Notes: generated from the letters alone by a model not told the origin. 57,755 nt of DNA from Collinsella sp. (GCA_031295725.1 JAUMNV010000123.1:1-57755), one strand, 5' to 3'. Positions 25,710-34,482 are shown, numbered from the stretch's first letter. Numbers and translations: made by a program.

Positions 25710-27104
25710 TTACTTCTTGCTCTCGGGCAGGACCAGATTCACAGCGGCATCCTTGGCGGCATCGATGTGCTGAGCCACGACCGGCGTCTGCGGAAGGATC
25801 AGGTTGAGCACGATGGCCATGATGGCGGTGGGAGTCACGGCGTTGGAGCCGATGACGGTGGACACCCAGGTAGGCATACCCTCGCCGGCAAGGCAACCGC
25901 TGGCCATCCAGATACCCAGGCCAAAGACGACGGAGGTACCGACGATGGTGGTGGTGCGCTGCGTGAGGCCCTCGCGGGTGAACATGCGCACGCCGTTCAT
26001 GGTGATGGTGCCAAAGACGCCGACGGTCGCGCCGCCGATGACGGGCTGCGGGATAGCGGAAAGGATGGCAGAGAGCTGCGGGAACAGGCCGGCGATGGCA
26101 AAGACGGCCGCGATGATCACAAAGACCCACTTGTTGACGACCTTGTTGGAGCAGATGATGCCCACGTTCTGGCCAAGGGCGCTGGTGGGAAGACCGCCCA
26201 GCAGGCCGCCGACCATAGAGGTGAGGCCCTGGGACACGATAGCGCCGGAGAGCTCGCGCTCGGTGGGCATACGGTCGATGGAGCCCAGGCAGGCGGCGGA
26301 GACGTCACCGATAACCTGGATGGCAACCATGGGGAACACGACGGCGAGGGTAATGCAGACCTCGGGATCAAACTCGAGCGCGTAGGGCATGAGCTTGGGA
26401 AGGGCGAAGACCTGAGCGGTGGCGACGCTGGAGAAGTCGATCATGCCAAAGGGGATCGAAACGATCATGCCAACGATCATGCCAAAGAACACGGATCCCA
26501 GCTTGAGCGTGCCCTTGCCAAAGTTGGCGAGCGCAAAGACCACAGCGAAGGTGATCAGGGCGACGCACCATGCCTGCGGGGTACCCCACAGCGGCGTGCC
26601 CATGCCACCGGCCATGTACTTGACGGCCGTGGGATAGAGAGAGACGCCAATAGAGAAGATGACCGTACCGGTCACGACGGGCGGGAACAGCCACTTGATC
26701 TTGCTGTAGGCCAGACCAAAGAGGACCGCAACGGCGCCGCCGACGATCTCGCCGCCCAGCAGCGCGCCAAAACTAAAGCCCGAGGCGCCCATGGCCTGAA
26801 GGGCCGGCAGGAACGCGAACGAAACGCCCATGACGATGGGCAGGCCGCCGCCGATACGACGGAAGGGAGCGAAGGCCTGAAGGGCCGTGTCGATTGCCGA
26901 AAGAATGAGCGCAACCTGAATGATGTCGGTGCTCTGCTGGCTATTAAAGCCGTAGACGCCGGCCATGATGACAGCCGGGGTGATGATACCGGCAAACGAA
27001 GCCAGTACGTGCTGAAGGGCACACGGGATCATTTCCTTAACGGGAGGCATGCCTTCACGAGTGAACAGGGCTTCAGTGCCGTTCTTAACCGTCTCCTGGG
27101 TCAT
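25710..27104 (-). CDS. NCS2-family xanthine/uracil permease
   Basis: This 464-residue, highly hydrophobic protein has about 12-14 membrane helices. ALQHVLASFAGIITPAVIMA at the N-terminus and the QNVGIICSNK segment match the nucleobase-ascorbate transporter signature. The ATG at 27104 follows GGTGG/GAGGATTGG; codons further upstream to 27191 lack a site. It is the first gene of the leftward xdhD operon and is divergent from the regulator at 27456, so it probably imports the purine substrate (xanthine or urate). Exact specificity cannot be read. Confidence 0.9.
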   Translation of the reverse strand: MTQETVKNGTEALFTREGMPPVKEMIPCALQHVLASFAGIITPAVIMAGVYGFNSQQSTDIIQVALILSAIDTALQAFAPFRRIGGGLPIVMGVSFAFLPALQAMGASGFSFGALLGGEIVGGAVAVLFGLAYSKIKWLFPPVVTGTVIFSIGVSLYPTAVKYMAGGMGTPLWGTPQAWCVALITFAVVFALANFGKGTLKLGSVFFGMIVGMIVSIPFGMIDFSSVATAQVFALPKLMPYALEFDPEVCITLAVVFPMVAIQVIGDVSAACLGSIDRMPTERELSGAIVSQGLTSMVGGLLGGLPTSALGQNVGIICSNKVVNKWVFVIIAAVFAIAGLFPQLSAILSAIPQPVIGGATVGVFGTITMNGVRMFTREGLTQRTTTIVGTSVVFGLGIWMASGCLAGEGMPTWVSTVIGSNAVTPTAIMAIVLNLILPQTPVVAQHIDAAKDAAVNLVLPESKK

Positions 27105-27232
27105 TTGACCACCAATCCTCGAAATAGTTGTTTTCGCATCTAACGCTCTATTGTGACGCAGTGCGGGGTTGAGGTTGTGCCTTCGTTGCATATCGTATTA
27201 AAGATGATTCTCATTCTCAATAATAATTTTTT

Positions 27233-27262
27233 GTTATCAGACTATTCTTCAGCTGAGATAAC
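27233..27262. promoter_or_regulatory. Inverted repeat in permease/regulator intergenic region
   Basis: GTTATC (27233-27238) and GATAAC (27257-27262) are 18 bases apart in the AT-rich 350-base divergent gap. TTGTTAT recurs at 27231 and again near 27418. These are candidate sites for the adjacent YheO/DauR-type regulator. The rest of 27105-27455 shows no other gene. Confidence 0.4.
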
Positions 27263-27455
27263 GCATTTCCGCAGGTCAGGAATGTGTCTGTTCAAAATAA
27301 CATCTAACTTTTCTTTTGGTCGACCGTTTACCGCCAAATTTCTACCGTTCGTCTGTATTACGCAATGTACCTGCGGATATACGAGATGATGAGCAGCGTG
27401 TTACCATGATAAAAAATTGTTATGAACACTTCGATAGAACCAAAAGGAGTTGCCC

Positions 27456-28112
27456 GTGAACGAGACCGTACGTCGCTTTTTGCCGATGGTCGATTTCCTG
27501 GAGCAGATACTCGGCAAAAACAGCGAAATCGTGCTGCACGATTTCTCGGATCCCGACCACGCCATCGTCGATATTCGCAACGGCATCGTGAGCGGCCGCA
27601 AGGTCGGCGGCCCCGCTACCGATCTGGCGCTCAAGATCATGCACGATCCCAAGTATCGCGACCTGCCGTTTATTACGGGCTACGAGGGGCGCGGTGCCGG
27701 CGGCAAGACGTTGGAGTCGGCGACGTACTTTATCCGCGAGAATGACGAGATTGTCGGTATGCTTTGCGTCAACACCGACCTCTCGACCGTGCGCTCCATC
27801 AACGCCATGGCGCAGCAGCTCATGGCGTGCTTCGACGCGGCGCCGACGCACACGGAGCCCGCGTCTATCGAGGTCGAAAGCCTTTCGGAGTCTACGCAGG
27901 AGCTCATCGACCGCAGTATTGCCGAGCTGCTGAGCGCGCGCGGGCTGGATGTAGCGTCACTTGGCCAGAGCGACCGCGTGGACGTCATTCGCCACCTCAA
28001 CGGCAACGGGGTGTTCATGCTCAAGGGCGCCGTGGCCTGTGCCGCCACCGCGCTGGGCATCTCGGAGCCCAGCGTCTACCGCTACCTGCAAAAAGTCCGC
28101 AAGGAGGGCTAA
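27456..28112 (+). CDS. YheO/DauR-type transcriptional regulator, second copy
   Basis: This 218-residue paralogue of the regulator at 4345 has an N-terminal PAS-like domain (EIVLHDFSDPDHAIVDIRNG, then IVSGRKVGG). A C-terminal helix-turn-helix follows (VDVIRHLNGNGVFMLKGAV, ISEPSVYRYLQKV). The chosen GTG at 27456 follows AAAGGAG with a 6-base spacer; a TTG two codons earlier overlaps that site. The divergent permease-ssnA-ygfK-xdhD operon is the likely target. Two regulators flanking the two purine blocks suggest they sense different intermediates or act in concert. Confidence 0.85.
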   Translation: MNETVRRFLPMVDFLEQILGKNSEIVLHDFSDPDHAIVDIRNGIVSGRKVGGPATDLALKIMHDPKYRDLPFITGYEGRGAGGKTLESATYFIRENDEIVGMLCVNTDLSTVRSINAMAQQLMACFDAAPTHTEPASIEVESLSESTQELIDRSIAELLSARGLDVASLGQSDRVDVIRHLNGNGVFMLKGAVACAATALGISEPSVYRYLQKVRKEG

Positions 28113-28167
28113 TCCGCTGACTCCTTGGGAACGGAGGAAAACGGATTATTTTGCCGCATCGCTTAAC

Positions 28168-28206
28168 AAAAGACCCTGCAGCTTACACGCGCTGCAGGGT
28201 CTTTTT
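28168..28206. terminator. Strong bidirectional terminator
   Basis: AAAAGACCCTGCAGC (28168-28182) and GCTGCAGGGTCTTTT (28191-28205) form a perfect 15-bp stem with an 8-base loop. T- and A-runs lie at the two ends. It lies between the convergent regulator and ridA genes and can serve both. Confidence 0.92.
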
Positions 28207-28235
28207 GCATGTCATGTTTAGTTGTTGCCAACGCC

Positions 28236-28613
28236 TTAGAGAGCGGCGACGACCTCGATCTCGACCAGACCGCCGGCCGGAAGGGCGGCAACCTGGAAAG
28301 CGCTGCGCGCGGGGAATGGAGCCTCGAACTTGGAAGCGTAGATCTCGTTCACGGCAGCGAAGTCGGCGATGTCGGCCAGGTAGACCGTGGTCTTGACGAC
28401 ATCGGCAAAGGTGGCGCCGGCAGCGGTCAGCAGAGCCTCGACGTTAGCAAGGGACTGCTTAGCCTGGGCCTCGACGCCCTCGGGCATCTTGCCGGTTGCG
28501 GGGTCGATGCCCAGCTGGCCGGACAGGAACACCATGTTGCCGGTCTGGATGCCGGGGGAATACGGGCCGATGGCTGCAGGTGCGTTATCGGAAGACACGA
28601 CGGTCTTGCTCAT
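28236..28613 (-). CDS. ridA: RidA reactive-intermediate deaminase
   Basis: This 125-residue YjgF/RidA protein hydrolyses 2-aminoacrylate and related enamines/imines to keto acids plus ammonia. The key arginine is Arg103 in FPARSAFQV, with Glu120 in VEIEVV. IGPYSPGI near the N-terminus is the family signature. The ATG follows GGAGAAA. DpaL at 2853 generates 2-aminoacrylate, so location at the border of the purine locus is probably functional, although ridA is also common as a stand-alone housekeeping gene. Confidence 0.95.
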   Translation of the reverse strand: MSKTVVSSDNAPAAIGPYSPGIQTGNMVFLSGQLGIDPATGKMPEGVEAQAKQSLANVEALLTAAGATFADVVKTTVYLADIADFAAVNEIYASKFEAPFPARSAFQVAALPAGGLVEIEVVAAL

Positions 28614-28813
28614 GTTTTTCTCCTTACGATCAGATAGAGAGCATGAGCGCGGCGTTCACACCGGGAGGCACAATTCGGTCTGAACACCGCGCTTGATTTG
28701 GGATAGTACCCAAGGTTTCCGCGCGATGCAAGATTATTATCACGTTGCGAGAATATTTTATCGCCCAACGGCGCCTGTCAGCCGCTGAACGGCACGACCG
28801 GACGGTGAAGCTC

Positions 28814-28885
28814 AAAATGATCCGTTTCCCTCCGTCCCCATCGGATCAGGTGATCCATAGGGGACGGAGGGAAACGGATCATTTT
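28814..28885. repeat. 26-bp perfect inverted repeat, MITE-like hairpin
   Basis: The arm at 28814-28839 (AAAATGATCCG... ...CCGTCCCC) is an exact reverse complement of 28860-28885, around a 20-base loop. It ends in TTTTT. It lies between ridA and the U32 gene, where it may terminate transcription. It has the GGGGAC core seen in other intergenic hairpins here. Nothing else is visible in 28614-28991. Confidence 0.85.
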
Positions 28886-28991
28886 TGCTGCAAGGGCTGC
28901 TGAAGACTTTATCCTGCTTGGGCCACAGGGCTCGTCTGCCGCAACAGCACCACTATACTTTTGAATATCTGAGCATTTTGAAAGGCAGGAT

Positions 28992-31484
28992 ATGACCGCA
29001 ACCGCCAGTCGAACCACCAACCGCAGACCCGAGCTCTTGGCCCCCGCCGGAGGCCCGGAGCCCTTTGCCGCCGCACTCGCTGCCGGGGCAGACGCCATCT
29101 ACTGCGGCATGGGAAGCTTCAACGCCCGCCGCAAGGCCACCAACTTTACCGACGAGGCCTTTGAGCAGGCCTGCCGTGCTGCACACCTGGCCGGGTCGCG
29201 CGTCTACGTCACGGTCAACATCGTCATCAAGCAGTCCGAGATGGGCGATGCGCTGCAACTCATCCATCGCTGCTCCACGCTGGGCGCCGACGCCTTCATC
29301 ATCCAGGACTGGGGTCTGTTCTTTGAGGTCAAGCGCACCATGCCCGGCATCGAGACGCACATCTCAACCCAAGCAAACATCCACGATGACCGCGGAACCC
29401 TTTGGTGCCGCGAGCAGGGCGCCGACCGCGTGACCCTCTCGCGCGAGCTTTCCATCGACGAGATTGCCGCCATTCACGATGCCGCGCCCGATGTGGACCT
29501 TGAGGTCTTTAGCCACGGCGCCATCTGCTTTTGCTACTCGGGTCTGTGCCTGCTGTCGAGCTTTGCCATGGCGGGCCGCTCGGCCAACCGCGGCATGTGC
29601 GCTCAGCCCTGTCGCCTGCCTTACGAGCTGATCGACGAGAACGGCCGCGCGCTCTCCCCCGCCGGCCGCGAGCGTGCGCTATGCCCGCGCGACACCAACA
29701 CTTCGCAGCTTGTTCGCCGTCTGTATGACGCCGGTGCCGCATCGCTCAAGCTCGAGGGCCGCATGAAGGCGCCCGATTACGTGTACTCCATCGTTGATGT
29801 GTATCGTCACGAAATTGATGACATGCTGGCAGGGGTCGCCGTTGCCAAGGACGAGGAAGCCGCCCGCCAGCGCCAGCTCAAGCGCTGCTTCAACCGCGAC
29901 TTTACGCACGCCTATCAGGACGGCACCTCGGGCGACGAGATGATGAGCTACGAGCGTTCCAACAACCGCGGCCAGATCGTGGGCACGGTGCTGGGCAGCC
30001 GCCCGGCCAACCGCGATGTGCGCGGCCTCAAGCCCGACGACCGCCGTCGCCGTGCCGCCATCGCCCGTATTGAGCTGTTTGAGCCCGTGGGCAAGGGCGA
30101 CCTGCTGGAGCTTCGCCACGACGATGAGTTCGACCAATTCCTGACCACCATTGCCGCCGATGATGCCGCCGCGGGCGACATCATCGAATGTCGCGCACCC
30201 CGCAGCATGCCCGAGGGCTGCCGCGTCCGCGTGATTCGCAGTCAGCGTGCCATCGACGCCGCCGGCGCCGCGCTCAAGCGCGATGTGCTGCGCCGCCGAG
30301 CTGTTGATGTGTCCGTCGTGGCGCGCCTGGGCGAGCCGTTTACCGTCACACTCACCTGCTGTGACAACCCCGCGCTCGCCGCCACCGCCACAGGCTTCAC
30401 CGTCGAGGCCGCCAAGACTCGCGCCGTCGAGGCGGCAGACCTGGTTGAGCATGTGGGCCGTATGGGTTCCTCGCCCTTTGAGGCTGCGAGCTTTGACGTT
30501 TCGCTCGACGCCGGCTGCGGCATGGGCTTCTCCGCCGTGCACAAGGTGCGCGCCGCCGCCTGTAAAGCATTGGAGGAGACCATTCTGGCGCCGTACGAGG
30601 AGCGCGCGAAAACGCTCGAGATTCCGTTGCTCGACAAATGTACGCGCGCCATGCCCGAGCATTACCGCGATGAGCCGCAGATCTGCGCCGCCGTCACCAC
30701 GCTCGAAGCCGCCGAGGCGGCTCGCGCCGAGGGCGCCGCGCGCATCTATATGACCACCGACGCGCTCGAGGCTGTCGGACTCTCCCCTGCCGATGCATTT
30801 GAGCAGGGTATCGTGCCCGTACTCGACGAGGTCTGCCGCGCCGTCGACCACGAGCGCGTCGATCCTTGGATCAATGCCGGAGCCACCGTCGCCGTCGGCA
30901 ATATCTCCGAGCTCGCCGTAGCCGCGCATGCCGGCGCCACGGCCGAGATTCGCTCTTGCCTGCCGGTGCACAACATACCCTGCATGGAGGCGCTTGCCGA
31001 GCGCGGAGCCGGCGCATTTTGGCTCTCGCCCGAGATCACGCTCGACGAGATTGCCTCGCTCGGCGCCGCCGCGCCCGCGGCTCTGGGCATCACCGTCTTT
31101 GGCCGTCCGCGCGTTATGACGAGCGAACACTGCATTCTGCAGGTTGCCAACGGCTGCATCCACGATTGTGTCAACTGCCGTCTGCGTGCCCGCAAGCTCT
31201 CGCTCAAGAATATCGACGGAAAGGTCATGCCCGTCCGCACCGACATCCACGGCCGCTCTCGCCTGTACGATGCCTACCCCATCGACCTCACGCCGCAGGT
31301 TCCTCAGCTGCTCGATGCCGGTGTGCGTCGTCTCATGGTTGACGGAACGTTGCTCGAGACGGATGAGGTGAGCCGTGCCGTCGCCCGCGTCCGTCGTGCC
31401 GTCGAAGCGGCGCAGGCGGGCCGTAAGCCCGCCGCCCGTCTGCGCGGGGCGACCTCGGGCTGCATGTTTGTGGGAATCAGCTAA
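28992..31484 (+). CDS. U32-family (RlhA/TrhP-like) RNA hydroxylation protein
   Basis: This 830-residue protein has an N-terminal U32 domain (about residues 15-300), with ELLAPAGGPEPFAAALAAGA and the signature EVFSHGAICFCYSGLCLLS followed by NRGMCAQPCR. Those cysteines probably bind an Fe-S cluster. U32 proteins RlhA and TrhP make 5-hydroxycytidine in 23S rRNA and 5-hydroxyuridine in tRNA. The DUF3656-like middle and an additional C-terminal barrel-like segment with cysteines (NGCIHDCVNC) make it longer than RlhA (653). The ATG at 28992 follows AAAGGCAGG. A pseudouridine synthase follows 15 bases downstream, fitting an RNA-modification pair. Confidence 0.85.
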   Translation: MTATASRTTNRRPELLAPAGGPEPFAAALAAGADAIYCGMGSFNARRKATNFTDEAFEQACRAAHLAGSRVYVTVNIVIKQSEMGDALQLIHRCSTLGADAFIIQDWGLFFEVKRTMPGIETHISTQANIHDDRGTLWCREQGADRVTLSRELSIDEIAAIHDAAPDVDLEVFSHGAICFCYSGLCLLSSFAMAGRSANRGMCAQPCRLPYELIDENGRALSPAGRERALCPRDTNTSQLVRRLYDAGAASLKLEGRMKAPDYVYSIVDVYRHEIDDMLAGVAVAKDEEAARQRQLKRCFNRDFTHAYQDGTSGDEMMSYERSNNRGQIVGTVLGSRPANRDVRGLKPDDRRRRAAIARIELFEPVGKGDLLELRHDDEFDQFLTTIAADDAAAGDIIECRAPRSMPEGCRVRVIRSQRAIDAAGAALKRDVLRRRAVDVSVVARLGEPFTVTLTCCDNPALAATATGFTVEAAKTRAVEAADLVEHVGRMGSSPFEAASFDVSLDAGCGMGFSAVHKVRAAACKALEETILAPYEERAKTLEIPLLDKCTRAMPEHYRDEPQICAAVTTLEAAEAARAEGAARIYMTTDALEAVGLSPADAFEQGIVPVLDEVCRAVDHERVDPWINAGATVAVGNISELAVAAHAGATAEIRSCLPVHNIPCMEALAERGAGAFWLSPEITLDEIASLGAAAPAALGITVFGRPRVMTSEHCILQVANGCIHDCVNCRLRARKLSLKNIDGKVMPVRTDIHGRSRLYDAYPIDLTPQVPQLLDAGVRRLMVDGTLLETDEVSRAVARVRRAVEAAQAGRKPAARLRGATSGCMFVGIS

Positions 31485-31499
31485 CCGAAAGGCTTACAC

Positions 31500-32159
31500 G
31501 TGAACGAAGAACCTCAAGTCCTCTACTGCGACGCCTGGCTCATGGCCATCGACAAGCCCGCCGGCATGATCGTCCACGGCGACGGCACCGGCGAGCGCAC
31601 GCTCACCGACTACGCTAGCGACCTGTTGCTGGCCATGGGCGACGGCTTTGCCGCGACCGACATGCAGCCACTCAACCGCTTGGACCGTGACACCACCGGC
31701 GTGGTGCTGTTTTCGCTCGACAAGCAGACGCAGCCCGCCTTTGACCAGATGGTCATCGACCACGCTTTCGAGAAGCACTACCTGGCACTCGCCGAGGGCA
31801 AGATCGACTGGAACGAAAAGCTCATCGACAAACCCATCGCCCGCGACCGGCACGACAGCCGCAAGATGCGCGTCGGCGCCAGCGGCAAGCCGTCACAGAC
31901 GCGTGTGAAGGTGCTCAAGCGCCTCAAGAGCCGTCGTGGCCTGCCCACGCGCTCGTATATCGATGTCGAGCTGCTCACCGGCCGTAAGCATCAAATCCGC
32001 GTGCATCTGGCAAGCGAGCGCCATCCCCTGGTTGGCGATGACCTGTACGGCACGCCGCGCCCTTGCGGCCTCATGCTCCATGCCCACAGCGTGTCCTTTA
32101 CGCATCCCGTAACCGGCGAGCACATCCACATCGAAGCCCCCTGCCCCTGGGAGCCCTAA
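31500..32159 (+). CDS. RluA-family pseudouridine synthase
   Basis: The 219-residue protein isomerises uridine to pseudouridine in rRNA or tRNA. The catalytic aspartate is in LNRLDRDTTGVVLF; the usual histidine of HRLD is asparagine here. ELLTGRKHQIRVHLA is the second conserved block. No S4 domain is present. It starts at GTG 31500 after GAAAGG. The target uridine cannot be assigned. It is probably co-transcribed with the U32 gene. Confidence 0.9.
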   Translation: MNEEPQVLYCDAWLMAIDKPAGMIVHGDGTGERTLTDYASDLLLAMGDGFAATDMQPLNRLDRDTTGVVLFSLDKQTQPAFDQMVIDHAFEKHYLALAEGKIDWNEKLIDKPIARDRHDSRKMRVGASGKPSQTRVKVLKRLKSRRGLPTRSYIDVELLTGRKHQIRVHLASERHPLVGDDLYGTPRPCGLMLHAHSVSFTHPVTGEHIHIEAPCPWEP

Positions 32160-32200
32160 ACCACCACAATGGGGACAGGCACCTTTGTGGTGGTTTTGGC
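32158..32200 (+). terminator. Intrinsic terminator after the RluA gene
   Basis: AAACCACCACAA (32158-32169) pairs perfectly with TTGTGGTGGTTT (32185-32196). The loop contains GGGGACAGG, and TTTTGG follows. The stem begins inside the stop codon. Confidence 0.8.
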
Positions 32201-32212
32201 CTTGTCCCATCG

Positions 32213-32959
32213 CTAGACCGTGATGACGTTGTCCATCGACTGGTACTTGGCGGGCACCTCGCCCGCGGTGATGATCGTTGCGTCGCGGAAGTCCGCGAAC
32301 TTGACGGGCGCCACCATGCCAAATTTGCTGGCGTCCGAGATTACGAAGCGTTTGGCGGTATGGCGCATCGAGACACGCTTGACCTGCGCTTCCTCAATAT
32401 CCGGTGTGGTGAGACCTTGCTCGGCGGCGATGCCATTGGAACCCCAAAAGCCGCAGTTGAAGTTATAGCGGTCCAGAGTTGCCAAGGCATCGGGACCGAC
32501 GAGCGCCTCGGTCTCGGGCTTGAGCTCGCCGCCCAGCACCACGGTGCGCATGCCGCGCAAAGCGAGGTGCTGAGCGTGAAGCACGGAATCAGTCACATAG
32601 GTGACGCCCTCAAGGCGCGGAAGATGCTCGATGAGCTTGAGGGTCGTGGAGCCCGAATCGATATACACAAAGCTATCGGGCTCCACAAGCGCCGCCGCAC
32701 GGGCGCAGATACGCTCCTTGTCGTCGTTATGGAGATCGCTGCGCTCGCCGATCGTCAGGTCGCGCGTCACGTGCGCGCGCTCCAGACTCGTCGCGCCTCC
32801 GTGTACCTTGGCGATACGGTGTGCGCGGTCGAGCGTCTGCAGGTCGCGCCGAATGGTAGACGCCGTCACGCCCAGGGCCTCAGCAAGCTCCGGCACGGTA
32901 ACCGAGCCGGCCTGCTGCACCATCGACACAATCGCGTTGAGCCTATCTTCCGCAAGCAT
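32213..32959 (-). CDS. DeoR-family transcriptional regulator
   Basis: This 248-residue repressor has an N-terminal DeoR helix-turn-helix (SVTVPELAEALGVTASTIRR, residues about 19-38). The C-terminal sugar-phosphate sensor has YIDSGSTTLKL and ISDASKFG. It starts 3 bases after the oxidoreductase stop, so the two are one leftward unit. DeoR proteins answer to phosphorylated sugars; the ligand is unknown. Clustered ATGCG sites upstream of the operon (34174-34222) may be its operator. Confidence 0.92.
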   Translation of the reverse strand: MLAEDRLNAIVSMVQQAGSVTVPELAEALGVTASTIRRDLQTLDRAHRIAKVHGGATSLERAHVTRDLTIGERSDLHNDDKERICARAAALVEPDSFVYIDSGSTTLKLIEHLPRLEGVTYVTDSVLHAQHLALRGMRTVVLGGELKPETEALVGPDALATLDRYNFNCGFWGSNGIAAEQGLTTPDIEEAQVKRVSMRHTAKRFVISDASKFGMVAPVKFADFRDATIITAGEVPAKYQSMDNVITV

Positions 32960-32962
32960 CGC

Positions 32963-34042
32963 TTACTCCTCCTCGGGGTACACGACTCCCCAATCGGCGC
33001 GGAGCTTGGTCATCAGCTCCATAACATCAGAAGCATAGTCCAGAAGCTCGCGCTTCGAATCATCGCCGGCAACGGCCTTCTCCAGGTCGGCCATCTCGTA
33101 GCACAGAGCGTATGCCTCGGTGCCAGCGTGGACCTCCTCACGGTGACCGTCTGCAGTCCACACGATGGTCGCGTGATCGGCACGCGGATAATCGTTGACC
33201 TCGATATAGCACTTGTCGAAGCTAATGACCGAACGCTTGGGCTGTTTGGAGTGGAGCGTAAGGCTCACCACGCCCAGCTGCTGTTCGGCGTTACGGCAGA
33301 CAATGCCGCCCGCAACGTCGACACCGGTCTCACAGGTGTTGCCCAGCGAGACAACCTCAGCGGGCTGGCTCGCCATAAAGAGGCGCATAACGGAGAGCGC
33401 ATACACGCCAATGTCGAGCATGGCGCCACCGGCAAGGCTACGGTTGTAGAAGCGGTTGGTCAGGTCGCCGTACTCCTTATTGCTGCCAAAGTTGAGCTGA
33501 GCGAGATTCATGCGGCCGAACTCGCCGACATCCATGCGACGACGCAGCTCCTGATACAAGGGCATGTGAAGCACCGTGGTGGCGTCCATAAGGACCACGT
33601 TGTGCTCGTCGGCAATGGCACGGGCCTCGTCAAGCTCGGCGGAATTGAGGGTAATGGCCTTCTCGCAGAGCACGTGCTTGCCAGCTGCCAGAGCGGCTCG
33701 CAGGTAGGTGATATGCGTGTTGTGCGGCGTGGTGATATAGACTGCGTCAATGTTCGGATCGGCGTAGAGGTCCTCGACCGTTTCATAGACCTTCTCAACG
33801 CCATACTGCTCTGCAAAAGCTTGAGCCTTGGACAGCGTGCGGTTGGCAACGCCCGCAAGCTTGCGGCCGGCAAGAGCGAGAGACTGGGCCATCTGGTTGG
33901 CGATAACGCCGCACCCGATCACAGCCCAACGAAGCTCGGGAGCCGTAAAAATGTCGTCGGGGAACGGCTGATCCTGGACCGAGGCAAACGCCGCCTTAGC
34001 GGCTGCTTCGGCGTCGAGCGGAGCCTGTTTGGAATCTGCCAT
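32963..34042 (-). CDS. Gfo/Idh/MocA-family NAD(P)-dependent oxidoreductase
   Basis: This protein of about 359 residues has a Rossmann loop, WAVIGCGVIANQMAQSLA, at about residue 40. CEKAITLN takes the place of the usual EKP motif, and GGAMLDIGVYAL is the C-terminal sheet signature. AGGAGG is 6 bases from the ATG at 34042 and 3 from an ATG at 34045, so 34042 is preferred. These enzymes oxidise sugars, inositols or dihydrodiols; the substrate is unknown. It forms an operon with the DeoR regulator. Confidence 0.9.
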   Translation of the reverse strand: MADSKQAPLDAEAAAKAAFASVQDQPFPDDIFTAPELRWAVIGCGVIANQMAQSLALAGRKLAGVANRTLSKAQAFAEQYGVEKVYETVEDLYADPNIDAVYITTPHNTHITYLRAALAAGKHVLCEKAITLNSAELDEARAIADEHNVVLMDATTVLHMPLYQELRRRMDVGEFGRMNLAQLNFGSNKEYGDLTNRFYNRSLAGGAMLDIGVYALSVMRLFMASQPAEVVSLGNTCETGVDVAGGIVCRNAEQQLGVVSLTLHSKQPKRSVISFDKCYIEVNDYPRADHATIVWTADGHREEVHAGTEAYALCYEMADLEKAVAGDDSKRELLDYASDVMELMTKLRADWGVVYPEEE

Positions 34043-34173
34043 CATGTGCCTCCTAAGTCATCGGAAGTTCTTCATTCCTAATAGACCTATATTCGCACAA
34101 TTGCGCACGTATCTGCTTGTATTTACGTGTTTATTTGCTTATTGGTCATTATTTAGCCATAGTTGGCAGATAT

Positions 34174-34222
34174 ATGCGCGGTTATGCGTATTATCGCGCA
34201 AGGCTATGCGCGTAAATGCGCA
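34174..34222. promoter_or_regulatory. Cluster of ~10-bp-phased ATGCG motifs
   Basis: ATGCGCG (34174), ATGCGTA (34184), ATCGCGC (34193), ATGCGCG (34206) and ATGCGCA (34216) recur at about one-turn spacing. They lie 130-180 bases upstream of the oxidoreductase-deoR operon. This looks like a multi-site operator or activator array; the remaining 34046-34173 is AT-rich promoter-like sequence without genes. Confidence 0.45.
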
Positions 34223-34372
34223 CGGGACGATCCTTGTGAAACACAAAAGGGCGGAACACCAAAGCCCTAAAAGACAGAGCCAGCTGTATTACTTCACCCC
34301 TCTGGGGGCACCAGACATCAAAGGACCGTCCCAAACTGCTGGCACATAGAGACTGTCCCCCAACAACTGGTC

Positions 34373-34440
34373 ATTTAAGTCTGTCCCCAATGAGTATGGG
34401 CATTTCCACGGCACTCATTTAAGTCTGTCCCCAATGAGTG
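34373..34440. repeat. Duplicated 24-bp GTCTGTCCCC element
   Basis: Two identical 24-mers (34373-34396, 34417-34440) begin CATTTAAGTCTGTCCCC and end AATGAGT, 44 bp apart. The second also forms an ACTCATT/AATGAGT hairpin. Similar 'actgtccc' strings occur at 34326 and 34352. This is a small dispersed-repeat patch. Confidence 0.75.
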
Positions 34441-34448
34441 GGGATAGA

Positions 34449-34482
34449 AAAAGGCCCGGATGCCGTAGCATCCGGGCCTTTG
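34449..34482 (-). terminator. Intrinsic terminator after rplX
   Basis: AAAGGCCCGGATGC (34451-34464) and GCATCCGGGCCTTT (34469-34482) form a perfect 14-bp stem with a CGTA loop. Reading leftward it ends in TTTTTC. It closes the rplC-rplX ribosomal operon. Confidence 0.93.
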
